Shown here piece after piece: positions 17,464 to 27,588 of a stretch of DNA of 64,000 nt. The notes beneath the pieces were generated by a model, which saw only the letters and a list, made by a program, of their open reading frames with translations, was not told the DNA's origin and did no database searches. Numbering within the stretch: the first letter of the stretch is position 1; the number at the start of each line of letters is the position of its first letter. Source of the stretch: SZUA-36 sp963749115 (GTDB taxonomy: Bacteria; Pseudomonadota; Gammaproteobacteria; Xanthomonadales; SZUA-36). A program made the position numbers and the translations under genes. The stretch lies in contig CAVVLP010000012.1 in NCBI GenBank assembly GCA_963749115.1, forward strand, positions 28,469 to 92,468, read 5' to 3'.

Positions 17464-18868
17464 GGCAAGCCATTGTCAGGACCAAAACCACCGGCAGGGC
17501 ATACCGCCAGGCCGGGTGTCGCTGTGCGTGTTTTAGTGACAAAGCAAGAACAACAAAACCGAGGGATACATTAAGCAAAGCCATGGCCAGAATGCCCTTC
17601 TGAATACCCAGCCAGGCGAGCAGTATGAAACCCGGCAACAGCGCGCCCAGCACATTTCCAAGCGTATTGATTGCGTAGATTTTTCCGACGTGAGAGCCGG
17701 TCATATTCAGGTCCTTGACGACAATCTGACCGACCAGCGGAAAGCTTGCACCAATCAAAACGGCCGGAACCAGCATGACTAAAAAGGCTACGCCGAAACT
17801 CGTAAATATCAACGGAAATACCTGGTCGGAAGTACCAAGCAAATATTGGTTCAGGGATTGAGGATCTGAAATGAAAAACAATAACGGCAGGGCCAACGCC
17901 GAAAAGATTCCCAGAAAGATCTGGATCCATCCAAAAGTAACCACACGGTCGGCATTGTACTTGAGCACAAAACGGACCAGGTAGCCGCCGATGGCGATGC
18001 CACTCAGGAATGCGCTGAGCATGGTCGTCAGTGCATAGGTTGAATTCCCAAGGATAAACACCAGCGATCGGGTCCAATAGATTTCATACGCGAAAGAAGT
18101 GAACCCTGATATGCCGAGACCCAACAGAATGATACGAAATATCAATGGTTCGACCATCGTCTCTTTACCAGCCGGCGCCGCCCCGCCATCGTCAGCTGAA
18201 GACGTAACAAGCAGCGGTGAGTCCCCCATTCGCAGCGATGCCAACCAGGCCACACATCCAATCAAAAGATTGGCAGTCACAGCAATGTAGACGGGAATAT
18301 GAATACCATAGGTGCCAATCAGGAAGAAACCGGTTAACAACACGCCACTGACAGCACCAAAAGTATTTGTCGCGTAAAGCGTGCTCAGGTTAATACCCAC
18401 TTTGTGACGCCGGTTAACCAGGAAACGGGCCAGCACGGGAAGTGTCGCACCCATCAAAATAGTGGGCGCCATGACCAACGAAAATGCCAACAGGAACCTG
18501 ATGACGCCAAAAATGGCCTCGGAAAAACCAAACAGATCATGAAGCGCGAGATGGGCAGGGGCTATACGGCTTAACAAAATATGTGAGACCAGCGCCGCCA
18601 GGGCCAGGCCGATTTCAAGAAAAGCATATAAGCGCAAACAATTACTGCTTTTGTCAGCAGCTTTTCCAATCAACCAACTGCCAACGGCCATACCGGCCAT
18701 AAATGCGGCGAGTACGGTACCCAATGCCACGGCGGTTGAGCCAAACACATGCATCAGCAAACGGGACCAGACCACTTCGTATATCAGTGCGGTTGCCCCT
18801 GAGAGGAAATAGAGCAGCAATACGAGCGCCGGCGGTGATAGATCTTTCTTTTCCTGACTCTGGCTCAT
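17387..18868 (-). CDS. Multi-TM transporter-like domain of a spermidine synthase fusion
   Basis: Integral membrane protein with about 12-14 TM helices in two similar halves. Each half starts with a conserved pattern (GATALIYEVVWSRLLMHVFGS and GFTSFAYEIYWTRSLVFILGN) typical of the MFS-like half of fused spermidine synthases. The last 30 residues (CHEPCTAAIPVSFRRR) do not fit the family and are probably out-of-frame sequence after an indel; continuing in the other frame joins straight into the synthase-like domain. The ATG at 18868 is preferred; a GTG at 18931 is also in frame. Function unknown. Confidence 0.78.
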   Translation of the reverse strand: MSQSQEKKDLSPPALVLLLYFLSGATALIYEVVWSRLLMHVFGSTAVALGTVLAAFMAGMAVGSWLIGKAADKSSNCLRLYAFLEIGLALAALVSHILLSRIAPAHLALHDLFGFSEAIFGVIRFLLAFSLVMAPTILMGATLPVLARFLVNRRHKVGINLSTLYATNTFGAVSGVLLTGFFLIGTYGIHIPVYIAVTANLLIGCVAWLASLRMGDSPLLVTSSADDGGAAPAGKETMVEPLIFRIILLGLGISGFTSFAYEIYWTRSLVFILGNSTYALTTMLSAFLSGIAIGGYLVRFVLKYNADRVVTFGWIQIFLGIFSALALPLLFFISDPQSLNQYLLGTSDQVFPLIFTSFGVAFLVMLVPAVLIGASFPLVGQIVVKDLNMTGSHVGKIYAINTLGNVLGALLPGFILLAWLGIQKGILAMALLNVSLGFVVLALSLKHAQRHPAWRYALPVVLVLTMACHEPCTAAIPVSFRRRTGLLQNHVLS

Positions 18869-19048
18869 ACTGATAAACGTGGTTTTAATTATCGTTACTC
18901 GAAGCCTATCAGAATTATCATTAATTGCCACGAAAGGAAGCTGAAGTTACTTCAAAGGAACCAACGGATTGGCTCCGTTCAAAGCAGCCTGTATTTACCA
19001 CTGCGTAGTCGGGAAATGGTTCTATGACCCCGGTTATGGTTCCGGTTA

Positions 19049-22000
19049 TTAACCTCCAGGCGCACAAAGCGGACAGTTATCAGCAGGCGTAAACCCACTT
19101 CCCGACCAGCCGGTCATAAAAAGACCACCACGAAAATAGTGGAACACCTGGTCACCATAGATCACCGAGCGGCCATGGTCGTCATGGGGATATCGATAGA
19201 AGTCTGCATAATCCGGTTCAATGGTATCGGTACTGGCAACATTTGCGCGCCCTGTAAGTGCCATCGTTGACTGCCCGTCGTCTCTTTCATTCACATCAAA
19301 CATTACGATACCGGTAGATCTCCATGGGTACCAATAGCTAGGACTCGGATCCAGGATACCGTCCGCCGGTCCATGCTCGCTGACCGGAATGGTAAAACGC
19401 ATGGGCTCACCCGTGGATGGATCACCCGGCACCGAGGTAAAGGCACGATGTGTACCCATAACCGATGTGGTCGTACCGCGATGGCCAATTTCCTCGAGAT
19501 GAAGCAACACGGGAGCCGCTGGTGCGGTTACGTCAAACAGACCCACCTGCACACCCTGGAGCCAGGTATTGCCGGTCTCCTCATCGGCTATAGCCTGCAT
19601 ACCTATACCGATCAGGAGATGCTCACCCACGGGATGCAGGTAATCGGAAAAACCCTCTATTTCCAGTTCACCAAGAACCGAAGGATCTTGGTAAATCCGG
19701 TGCAATGGTATCTGCACTTGCAACATTTGCGCGCCCTGTCAGTTCCAGCGTTGATTGCCCGCCGTCTCTTTCATTGACATCAAACATCACGATACCGGTA
19801 GATTTCCACGGATACCAATGGCTTGGATCAGGGTACAGGATACCGTCTGCCGGCCCATGTTCGCTGATCGGAATGGTAAAACGCATGGGCTCGCCGGTAT
19901 CAGGATCACCCGGCACCGAGGTAAAGGCCCGGTGTGTACTCATGACGGATGTTGTTGTGCCACGCTGGCCTATTTCCTCGATATGCAAAAGTACGGGGTC
20001 CGCGGGTGCTGTTACGTCAAACAGGCCCACCTGTACGCCCTGGAACCAGGTGTTCCCGGTCTCCTCGGGAGATATAGCCTGCATACCTATACCGATCAGC
20101 AGATGGTCACCAACAGGATGCAGGTAATCGGAAAAACCTTCTATTTCCAATTCACCGAGAATCTGTGGGTCGGTCGGGTCAGCGAGGTCCAGGGCATATA
20201 GCGGATCAACACGTACGAAGGTAACCACATAACCGCGTTTCCCTGGAAGCGCACACCGTGGATTTGTTCACCCGGTTTGCCGATAGGCTCGGGACGCTGC
20301 GCATTTGGCAAAATCGAAACGGTGCCCAGTAACAGATCATTGCTCTCAGATTCCTTAAGTATGGTCAAACGATGATCACCCAGTTCACCCCAGCGGTCTC
20401 CCCAACCCTGGCTGCTCACTGACCCTGAGGTGATCCTCGTATTCACTCATACGGAATGCCAATCGCTCCGGGTCGTTACCCAGGGAGCCTTCAACGGTGC
20501 CTGAACCACGGTATTCCAGTGCATCTTCGGAAATGGCCAGCTTATGAATATCGGTATCCAGAAATCCGCTCCTGACGATTTCGCCAAGTTCATTGATGCC
20601 ATAGCCGGTAGTTTGAACTCGCAAAGTACACGTTCTCGGGTGTGGCATACATTCCATTGGTTCTGCCCATCACCGCAATACTGACCGGCGGAGCACTGAG
20701 GTCATTGAGATCGAACATGGAAAGGGTCGTCAGCACGGGCTCAACACTGTAAAGCGGCAGTGGCGGCATCATGACATTGTCAGTCGTTACAAGACGATGC
20801 TGGCTTCCGTCCGGATAGGCAATGGCGGGAAACAACTGCTCCGATCCCAACAGCTTAAACAGCGCTTCAACATCGGCAGGTGTGGAGCTGAATTCCTGTG
20901 CAGCTTCAGGGCTCTAAAACCTCGGTCGCCAGTTGGTAAATATCCGGTTTGAAGGTCGTTGCAATAAACAGGCGATCACCAATTTTTCTGCTGGCAATGA
21001 GCTCGCCTTCAATTTCCAACTGCAGTCTCAACAACAAAATCGGTATCAGCGTCAGCATCAAAAGCGCGTATGGATGTGCTCAACGTTGGCGGGCCGCATA
21101 CAGCCGCCTTCAACCTGGCTTAGCCAGGTAGATCAACTTTGCCGACTGCGAATCTGATTCGGACTCCGGCTCATAATGATAGAGTCCCTGCGTCTGCAAC
21201 ATGACTGTACATTCCCGCTGTGCGTGGCAATGAAACGGGAAAACTCCCGTCACCAAGCGGCACATCACCATTGGCTGAAATCCGGTAGCGGGTGATGGAT
21301 TGCAGCCAGGCTGAGCATCCTTGGATAAGGGAATGTCACTCAATGGGAAATCCAGTGAATACAGGTAGTCCGCGGTGGCTTTGACCACATCTGCTTCATC
21401 AACACCCGCTACCTGGACATTGGTTGTGGAGAGGACTTCGCTATCTTCCGCTGCTTCCGGAGGTGGTGCCGGGCTGACAATCGGAGGCGGGCAAAGGAAG
21501 GAATAATCATGGCCATTACCGGTCAGGTATCCCTGTTTTGAAGTAGTACGCCAGTGCCTCATCAGAGGCGATGCGCGCCATCGCCGCCGGGTGTGCACGG
21601 CCGGATGGCGGGTTGGAAATCATGACATGTTGCGCTGCAGGCTTGGTCCAGAATGGGCTGCACCAGGCAGAGTTCATCTTCAGACTCAATGTCAATTCAG
21701 AGTGGAATTCGGGAATTAACTCACCCGCCGGAGCATGTGTCGGGAGGCGCATACTCACACCAGGGACAGCTGCCTTTAAAACTGAGCATCGAGAGACTTT
21801 GGCCACCTTCTGTATTGATACCGGCGGTCCACGTTGGCTTACCTGCACTATCGTAGTAGTACAACACCGCATAGTTCAGATCGCCCTGGCGTTTGAATGG
21901 TCATACCATAGCCGGACTCCTCCGGGTCGTACCATGATCCACTGTAATCAGCCAATGCGGGGTTTGCCGAGAAAATGAATGGGCGCAGGATGTGCTGTAT

Positions 22001-22460
22001 CCTGCTGCTCACCCAGTCGCCATTGGATTTCTGCCAGTTGTGGATTCAGAAACTGGATATTTACATTGCCGGCAACCGTTGGTTCATTGACCTTGCCCTT
22101 GTCGTAATCCCATGTAAAAGACAAAAGATCACCTTCGAAGCGGCCATCGGTCAAAAAACCCTGTGTGGTAAACCAGACCGGATTGCTGTTCTCATCGTAG
22201 GTGTACCAGATGCCAAAAACGGCGTCCCCGCTATTGTTGATCTCCCAACCGGTTCCACTCAGTGCCGGGTCCCACCATAGCCCTGCACGAAACGCTGCAT
22301 TAGCCGGACCGGTAATGCCGTTACTGCTGACAGATGTCTGTGCTTCAGCTGGTGCGGTGACCACCAGGGCCAAGGCAATAACAGCCTGGGCACTCGCAGC
22401 ACGGGCGATACTTAAAAGCTTACGAAGAGAAATAGAATACTTGTTCACAACAATCACCAT
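19049..22460 (-). pseudogene. Beta-propeller domain secreted protein (PF09826-like), multiply frameshifted
   Basis: Coding matches continue across the whole interval but change frame many times. From 22460 there is a signal peptide (ending APAEAQ), then a domain with AGLWWDPALSGTGWEINNSG and WYTYDENSNPVWFTTQG, a repeat seen again in SWYDPEESGYGMT. Next comes the entry to the propeller, TTNVQVAGVDEADVVKATADY, then LFDLND-, ILGELEIEGFSDYLHPVG- and FDVNERD-type blades. The end carries a diverged tandem duplication (separate entry). PF09826 proteins are secreted, function unknown. So many breaks make true decay more likely than error alone. Confidence 0.75.
19217..20160. repeat. Diverged tandem duplication of about 460 bp in the beta-propeller gene
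   Basis: 19217-19682 and 19704-20160 are direct repeats, alike along their whole length at DNA level (roughly 85-90% by eye). Both encode GELEIEGFSDYLHPVG through FDVNERD and LTGRANVAS. The divergence rules out a simple assembly duplication. Deletion between two tandem paralogous genes, or partial duplication, would both explain it. Confidence 0.8.
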
Positions 22461-22783
22461 GACATGGTATTTGAAAAATACAGGGTCGCCCGACAGGCGA
22501 GACACAGCTTGCTTTAAGTATAGCAAAAAGCCATGGAACACTCTGATAAAAGCGAAAGATTTACTCACTGGCTTGATGTGCCGGCAATAATCAAACAAGC
22601 AGGATCAGGCACCAACATTGAACCGGCAGGAATTCAAATACGGAGGTGCTGTCCACGCGAAATTCTGACAACAAAACAGGTTTAATTTATAATTGGCTCG
22701 AGGTTTCAAACACCTTCCAGCATCCAAAGGTTCGATGAAAACGGACCACCTGGCATTAAGGAAAAGCCAACACGGAGAATCCA

Positions 22784-24505
22784 ATGCGCTTTCTTTTCAC
22801 CGCTCTGCTGCTTACATTTCTTATCGCCTGTGATACATCAACGCCTACACCCGTAACACAAACAGAAACCCAAATCGAAACCGCCGAGGTGCCGGGGCTC
22901 CCGGTCGGATTTCTGAATGCACAGGAGTCGATTCGGGCAGTCAGTATGTTGGCCGATGTCACCATCGTCGCCGGTGATCAGTTTGAGGGCCGCGGTGCCG
23001 GAACCGAGGGTGACCGGAAAGCACGCGCATTCCTGGCCAACCGCCTGGCCGAAATGGGATATGAGCCTTTCTTTGATAACGCGTCTTTTGAACAGCCGGT
23101 CGAGATCATTGGTCTGACTGTTCAAGATCCGGAAGACATCCGTTTTAGAAACGAAGACGGTGCTTCGGTCGCCTTCAGCTTCGGTGACGAATACATGATC
23201 ATGGCCGGTGCCCAGCAACCCGAAATCTCGGTCGAGGATGCCGAGGTGGTATTCGTTGGTTACGGTATCCAGGCACCCGAGGAAAACTGGGACGATTTCA
23301 AAGACGTCGATCTCAACGGCAAGATTTTACTGATGCTCAATGACGACCCTGACTGGGATGCCGAATTATTCGGCGGTGAGCGCAAGCTTTCCTACGGACG
23401 CTGGACCTATAAATTCACCAGTGCGGGAGCACAGGGCGCAGCCGGCGCCATCATCATCCATACCACCGAGTCAGCCGGTTATCCGTGGAGCGTGGTTCGT
23501 GCCTCCAATATCGGTGAGCAGTTCGAATTAAGAGCCGGTGATGAGCCACGCACGATGTTCAACGGCTGGCTCAGCTGGGAAGGATCACAGGCCCTGGCCA
23601 GGCTGGGTGGACAGGATCTTGAAACGCTGATCGAGTCAGCCCGCTCGCGCGATTTCAAACCGGTTCCCCTGGGTGTCAGCACCTCTGTCGATCTCGCGGT
23701 GGAGGTCAGTACCAAGACCACGGCGAATGTCGCCGGCATCCTGCCTGGCAGTGACGCGGAACTTGCAAAGGAGTTGGTCGTTCTGTCGGCACACCACGAC
23801 CATTTTGGTATCGGTGAACCCGATGAAACCGGTGACACCATACGTAATGGCGCACTCGATAATGGTGTGGCGATTGCACAGGCACTGGCCGTGGCGGGCG
23901 CCTTCAGCGCGTTACCACAACGCCCAAAACGCAGTGTGGTGGTGTTCTTCCCTGGCGTTGAGGAGCAAGGCAGTCTTGGCTCAAAGTATTTTGTTAACAG
24001 CAATGTAGTCCATCCGGGTCTTATCACGGCAAACATCAACCTGGAATTGGGCAATGTCTGGGGACGGACCCGCGACATCATTGTTTACGGTCTTGGCAAA
24101 TCCGAGCTGGACGACTGGCTACGTGAGGCGGCCATCACACAGAACCGAACCGTTCGCGGCGAACAGGACGTCAAGGCAGGCTGGTTTTACCGTTCGGATC
24201 AAATCAGCTTCGCGCGCGCCGGTGTACCGGCCATCTGGTTCAAATCAGGTGTTGATTTCATCGGCCAGGAACCCGGTTGGGGTGAGCAGCAGTACGCCGA
24301 CTGGATTCAGTACAAATACCATAGCCCGGGTGACGAGGTTGAAGCTGACTGGAACCTGGAAGGCCTGACCGAGGATGCAAAGCTGGCCTTTCACCTGGCT
24401 GCAGCAGTCGCCGATGCGAACGTTACACCGACCTGGTATGCCGGTGATGAATTCGAGGCTGTACGCAAAGCATCATTGACGGAGTTGTCTACGCAGAACC
24501 AGTAA
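22784..24505 (+). CDS. M28 family zinc aminopeptidase, lipoprotein
   Basis: 573-residue exported peptidase with signal peptide and lipobox (LIAC, Cys near residue 16). A protease-associated (PA) domain occupies about residues 140-280 (VVFVGYGIQAPEENWDDFK, AAGAIIIHT). The M28 catalytic domain follows with zinc ligands in SAHHDHFG, DNGVAIAQAL and FFPGVEEQGSLGS, and a late His in KYHSPGD. The family removes N-terminal residues from peptides in the periplasm or outside. The start is supported by GGAG upstream and the signal peptide. Single gene, divergent from the propeller locus. Confidence 0.92.
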   Translation: MRFLFTALLLTFLIACDTSTPTPVTQTETQIETAEVPGLPVGFLNAQESIRAVSMLADVTIVAGDQFEGRGAGTEGDRKARAFLANRLAEMGYEPFFDNASFEQPVEIIGLTVQDPEDIRFRNEDGASVAFSFGDEYMIMAGAQQPEISVEDAEVVFVGYGIQAPEENWDDFKDVDLNGKILLMLNDDPDWDAELFGGERKLSYGRWTYKFTSAGAQGAAGAIIIHTTESAGYPWSVVRASNIGEQFELRAGDEPRTMFNGWLSWEGSQALARLGGQDLETLIESARSRDFKPVPLGVSTSVDLAVEVSTKTTANVAGILPGSDAELAKELVVLSAHHDHFGIGEPDETGDTIRNGALDNGVAIAQALAVAGAFSALPQRPKRSVVVFFPGVEEQGSLGSKYFVNSNVVHPGLITANINLELGNVWGRTRDIIVYGLGKSELDDWLREAAITQNRTVRGEQDVKAGWFYRSDQISFARAGVPAIWFKSGVDFIGQEPGWGEQQYADWIQYKYHSPGDEVEADWNLEGLTEDAKLAFHLAAAVADANVTPTWYAGDEFEAVRKASLTELSTQNQ

Positions 24506-24517
24506 TTAAGCTAAACA

Positions 24518-24847
24518 GAAGCCTTAGCCATCGTTCATGACCAAGGGGATTTTCCGACGGCATTAGCGGCGGCCAAAAACGTTGTCCGACATACCTACGA
24601 GGTACCATTTGTATCCCATGCACCACTGGAACCACAGAATTGCTATGCATGGGTGCAGGAAGACAGGGTCCACGTCATCTCCCCCACACAGCCACCCAGC
24701 GGCGCCTCGCGCAGTGCCAACGCGGTGAGCGGCATCGATCGCCTGGACATCAAGGTAGAGATGTCCCGCTCAGGTGGCGCATTTGGACGCCGTTTGACCA
24801 ATGATTACGTCGCCGAAGCCTGCATGATCTCCAAGGTTTTGGCTTAA
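24518..24847 (+). pseudogene. Fragment of a molybdopterin aldehyde/isoquinoline oxidoreductase large subunit
   Basis: A continuous frame reads FVSHAPLEPQNCYAWV, VHVISPTQPPSGASRSA and SRSGGAFGRRLTNDYVAEA, which matches the molybdopterin-binding subunit of the xanthine dehydrogenase / IorB family. Only about 110 of the usual 700-plus residues remain, with no start codon or ribosome site. It directly follows the M28 gene and abuts the parDE locus, so it is a deletion remnant. Confidence 0.75.
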
Positions 24848-24851
24848 TTCG

Positions 24852-25139
24852 TTAAAGCCATGTATCAACATCTTGCTGAGAAAGGATGCTCATTATCTCA
24901 ACGGTATCGCCATTTACATGGTAGTAGATACTGTCTACACCACACACGCTGCGCCTGTAGCTTTTTCGGATATCGTCAACGGCTTGATATAAATAAGGTT
25001 GTTCAGCTAATTGTTCAAAGCGCTCAAAAAAAGCTCTGTAATACTGGTCTGCTTGAACTTCACCATACTCCAATAATCCGCGTCGATAGATACGTTTAAG
25101 GTCGTCTTTCGCGTCTCTGCTGATCCTATATTTCGCCAT
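24852..25139 (-). CDS. parE: ParE/RelE family toxin
   Basis: 95-residue toxin of a type II toxin-antitoxin pair. The start MAKYRISRDAKDDLKRIYR and the ending VEIMSILSQQDVDTWL are typical of the ParE branch of the RelE/ParE superfamily, with SYRRSVCGVDSIYYHVNGD as the central strand pair. ParE toxins target DNA gyrase; that target is assumed from the family. The ATG at 25139 overlaps the antitoxin gene by 14 bp, the usual coupled layout. Confidence 0.88.
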   Translation of the reverse strand: MAKYRISRDAKDDLKRIYRRGLLEYGEVQADQYYRAFFERFEQLAEQPYLYQAVDDIRKSYRRSVCGVDSIYYHVNGDTVEIMSILSQQDVDTWL

Positions 25140-25368
25140 TGCGCTGCATTTCGTTTCTGATTTCAGCGCGTATCTCGTCACGGTTCTGGAGGGTAAACCC
25201 GCTCTGCTCTGCTTGGATCAATCGCGCGCGAATCCCCTCGATTTCACGAGCCTTACGTATCAGGTCGTTGACCGCTTCGCTGTTACTTTTGTACTCGCCC
25301 TCGATGTCCACTTTCAATTTGAGCCACTCTGCGTTCGGATCGGTGAAGGAGATACTTTGTCTTGACAT
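25126..25368 (-). CDS. parD: ParD-like antitoxin
   Basis: 80-residue antitoxin. The N-terminal part (MSRQSISFTDPNAEWLKLKV) is a ribbon-helix-helix DNA-binding fold as in ParD, followed by a helical toxin-binding tail (SNSEAVNDLIRKAREIE). It is encoded immediately before and overlapping parE. The start at 25368 is preferred over an upstream in-frame start because it begins at the conserved segment. Confidence 0.85.
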   Translation of the reverse strand: MSRQSISFTDPNAEWLKLKVDIEGEYKSNSEAVNDLIRKAREIEGIRARLIQAEQSGFTLQNRDEIRAEIRNEMQRNGEI

Positions 25369-25392
25369 ACTGCGTACTCCATAAATACATAG

Positions 25393-25410
25393 TGGTGCAA
25401 TATTACACCA
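25393..25410. promoter_or_regulatory. Candidate parDE operator
   Basis: TGGTG (25393-25397) and CACCA (25406-25410) form an inverted repeat 25 bp before parD, with a further GGTGCA-type half-site at 25415-25420. Ribbon-helix-helix antitoxins usually repress their own operon at such sites. Confidence 0.4.
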
Positions 25411-25460
25411 TAAATGCACCAATCGCCAACTTGAAACATCCCTGGTTCAACCGAGGTTTT

Positions 25461-26224
25461 TCAGGTTTCGAATAACCGCTTAATCAATGGCACATCAACA
25501 CAATCTGCATCCCCGGCATCGCCGTCAATGACACTGAATGCCACTTCCGGTTCACCCAGCTGATCCAGGACGATGGCTGCGCCATCAAAATTGTCATTCC
25601 GGGTATAAGCATTGACGGTAACGATGGTTTTCAGCCCCGCCTGCATGGATGAAAGCAGGCCATTTTCCGAGTCCTCGAATGCCATGCAATCGGCCGGTTC
25701 CAGTTTCATCTTTTTAAGTGCATATTGGAAAATATCGGGCGCTGGTTTTTTCCTGGATACAACATCACCCGCTGCAATCACGTCAAACCAGTCGATGCTT
25801 TCCGGGCCCAGTGTCGCATTCAGCAGGGTTGTTACATTTTCCGGTGTGGTCGTGGTTGCAATACCGAGCCTTAGACCGGCCGAGCGTGCTTCATTGATCA
25901 AGCGTTCCACACCCGGCCTCAGAGGAATGGCTCCAGACCGCAACAGTTCAACATAGTGACGGGTCTTGGATTGATGCAATTGCCTAATAAACCCGTCCAG
26001 GTCAGCTGGCGCATTGAAAACGTGACAGGAAGTCCTCGATAAAATAACGGATACGTTCCTTACCGCCGGTTACGTTTAACAAACGACCGTAGGTTTCCAC
26101 ATCCCAGTACCAGTCCAGATTCTGCCTCGTCAAAGGCCTGGTTAAAGGCAACACGGTGACCATCGCGCTCGGTATCGGAGAGCGTACCGTCTACATCGAA
26201 GATCAGTGCTTTAAGTTTTGGCAT
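25461..26224 (-). CDS. HAD hydrolase, CbbY/phosphoglucomutase-like, two frameshifts
   Basis: Starts MPKLKALIFDVDGTLSDTERDGH (catalytic DxD) at 26224. The frame then shifts near 26120, continuing LDWYWDVETYGRLLNVTGGK, and again near 26020 (an extra T in a T4 run), continuing FNAPADLDGFIRQLHQSKTR. The remaining part is open to 25461 with TTTTPENV, KKPAPDIF and the metal-site EDSENGL. Joined, this is a complete 250-residue CbbY-like hydrolase. Both indels look like sequencing errors. The family dephosphorylates sugar phosphates; the substrate is not visible. Confidence 0.82.
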
Positions 26225-26401
26225 TTTTTGATAACCCTGCGCAAAAAGGAATTTAGTGACAGTCCAACTCAGGTTAATCAGAAACTTCTAAACGATTCGA
26301 ACGTATGATAACTAGCTTGAACAGGAAGTTGGAGATACTTTGGTCAAAACTCTGTAAGATATTGCTTGTCCATACACTCAACTCAGACTCACTCAGTAGC
26401 A

Positions 26402-27444
26402 ATGAAAAAGTTAATAATCAGTGTGACTGCCATTGTATTTTTCCTTTTCAGCCCTGTTCCAACCCAGGCGACAGAAGGTTATTACACACACGGGTGGACA
26501 CCCTACCCTCCAAGTTGTGTTTATTCTCTTAACGCGGCTTACGACCCACGTTCTCAGGGCGAACCTCAACTCCTGGTTTCAGAAACCATCACTCTTGGGT
26601 CCGCCGACAACACATCGCCTGATGTTTCAGTTGAAATCGAAGTGACCAGGCGGGCCTGTATGGAAGAGAACAGATCCGCCCTGTTTATGTTGTTGAGAAA
26701 CCCGTCTGAATCCCCCTATAAAGCGCCAAAAATTTCAGCACGTATCGGGGAGAACTCATATCCATTGAGATTAACAAGAGAACCCAACACACGAGTTGAG
26801 GACTACGCCAGCAAAACACTTGATAAAACCACCATGTTAATCATAGATGGTGCCGATAGTTATGTTTGGTTAGAGAAAATGTGATTTCTGCAGATCAGTA
26901 CAACGGTGCCTTTAAGCTGCTTGTTGAAGACACCGGTAGCACGGGCAATGTTTACGAATACGATTTACCCGCAAACAATCCTTCATTGAAACCCAAACGA
27001 AAACTCTTGAATGGACGTATGTCAGGGACATGGATTGCCGAAGGCACCAGTGACCAGGGCTTCCAGCTATCCATCCAGGAGTTATGGATAAACGAGTCAC
27101 CAACACCGCACGCCTTTTTGTCGTGGTATACGTTTGATAATGAAGGAAAACCACTTTGGTTAACGGGTGCTGGCACCTTTGGAGTGATGGGCGACAATGG
27201 CGTGTTCCTCGAAATGGAACTGGTCACCAACGGCGAATTTATGGGCAGCAAAGCGGCAGATCGACAACCGCTGCCTGAGGCTTACCTGGTTGTAGAAAAC
27301 TGCAACCGGCTGGGATTCCGCTATAACCTGGAAGAGCTAGGTTTAGGACGCGGTAATATCTATTTAAAGCGCCTGTTCTCACTTGAAACCGCAGGTTATG
27401 CCTGCAGGGATATTCAAAGCAGGCTCGATACAATTTCTGACTAG
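26402..27444 (+). CDS. Exported protein with a WYTFD-type repeat domain, frameshifted
   Basis: Two open frames overlap at 26866-26884 and join with one indel near 26875 (VWLEKM into VRENVISADQYNGAF). The combined protein is about 345 residues with a signal peptide ending PTQA. The C-terminal half has SIQELWINES, AFLSWYTFDNEGKPLWLTGAGT and YLVVENCNRLGF, the same domain type as the N-terminal part of the beta-propeller locus (WYTYDENSNPVWFTTQG). The domain is common in exported gammaproteobacterial proteins; its function is unknown to me. Confidence 0.65.
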
Positions 27445-27588
27445 AGCATTGGCTGAACTTCAATGGCTACAGCTACAAAAACTCAAAACTCAGCGCTAAA
27501 TTACATTAATTGAATATAGTGCTTTCCGAGTTTTAGCCGCTCTGGTAATCTTCACGCTCTTTTAAAAAACAATATGAAGGAAAGTTTT

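Noticed and set aside
23479..24081. 200-codon antisense ORF within the M28 peptidase
   Set aside because: Frame opposite a well-conserved enzyme; composition is a mirror of it, and there is no ribosome site.
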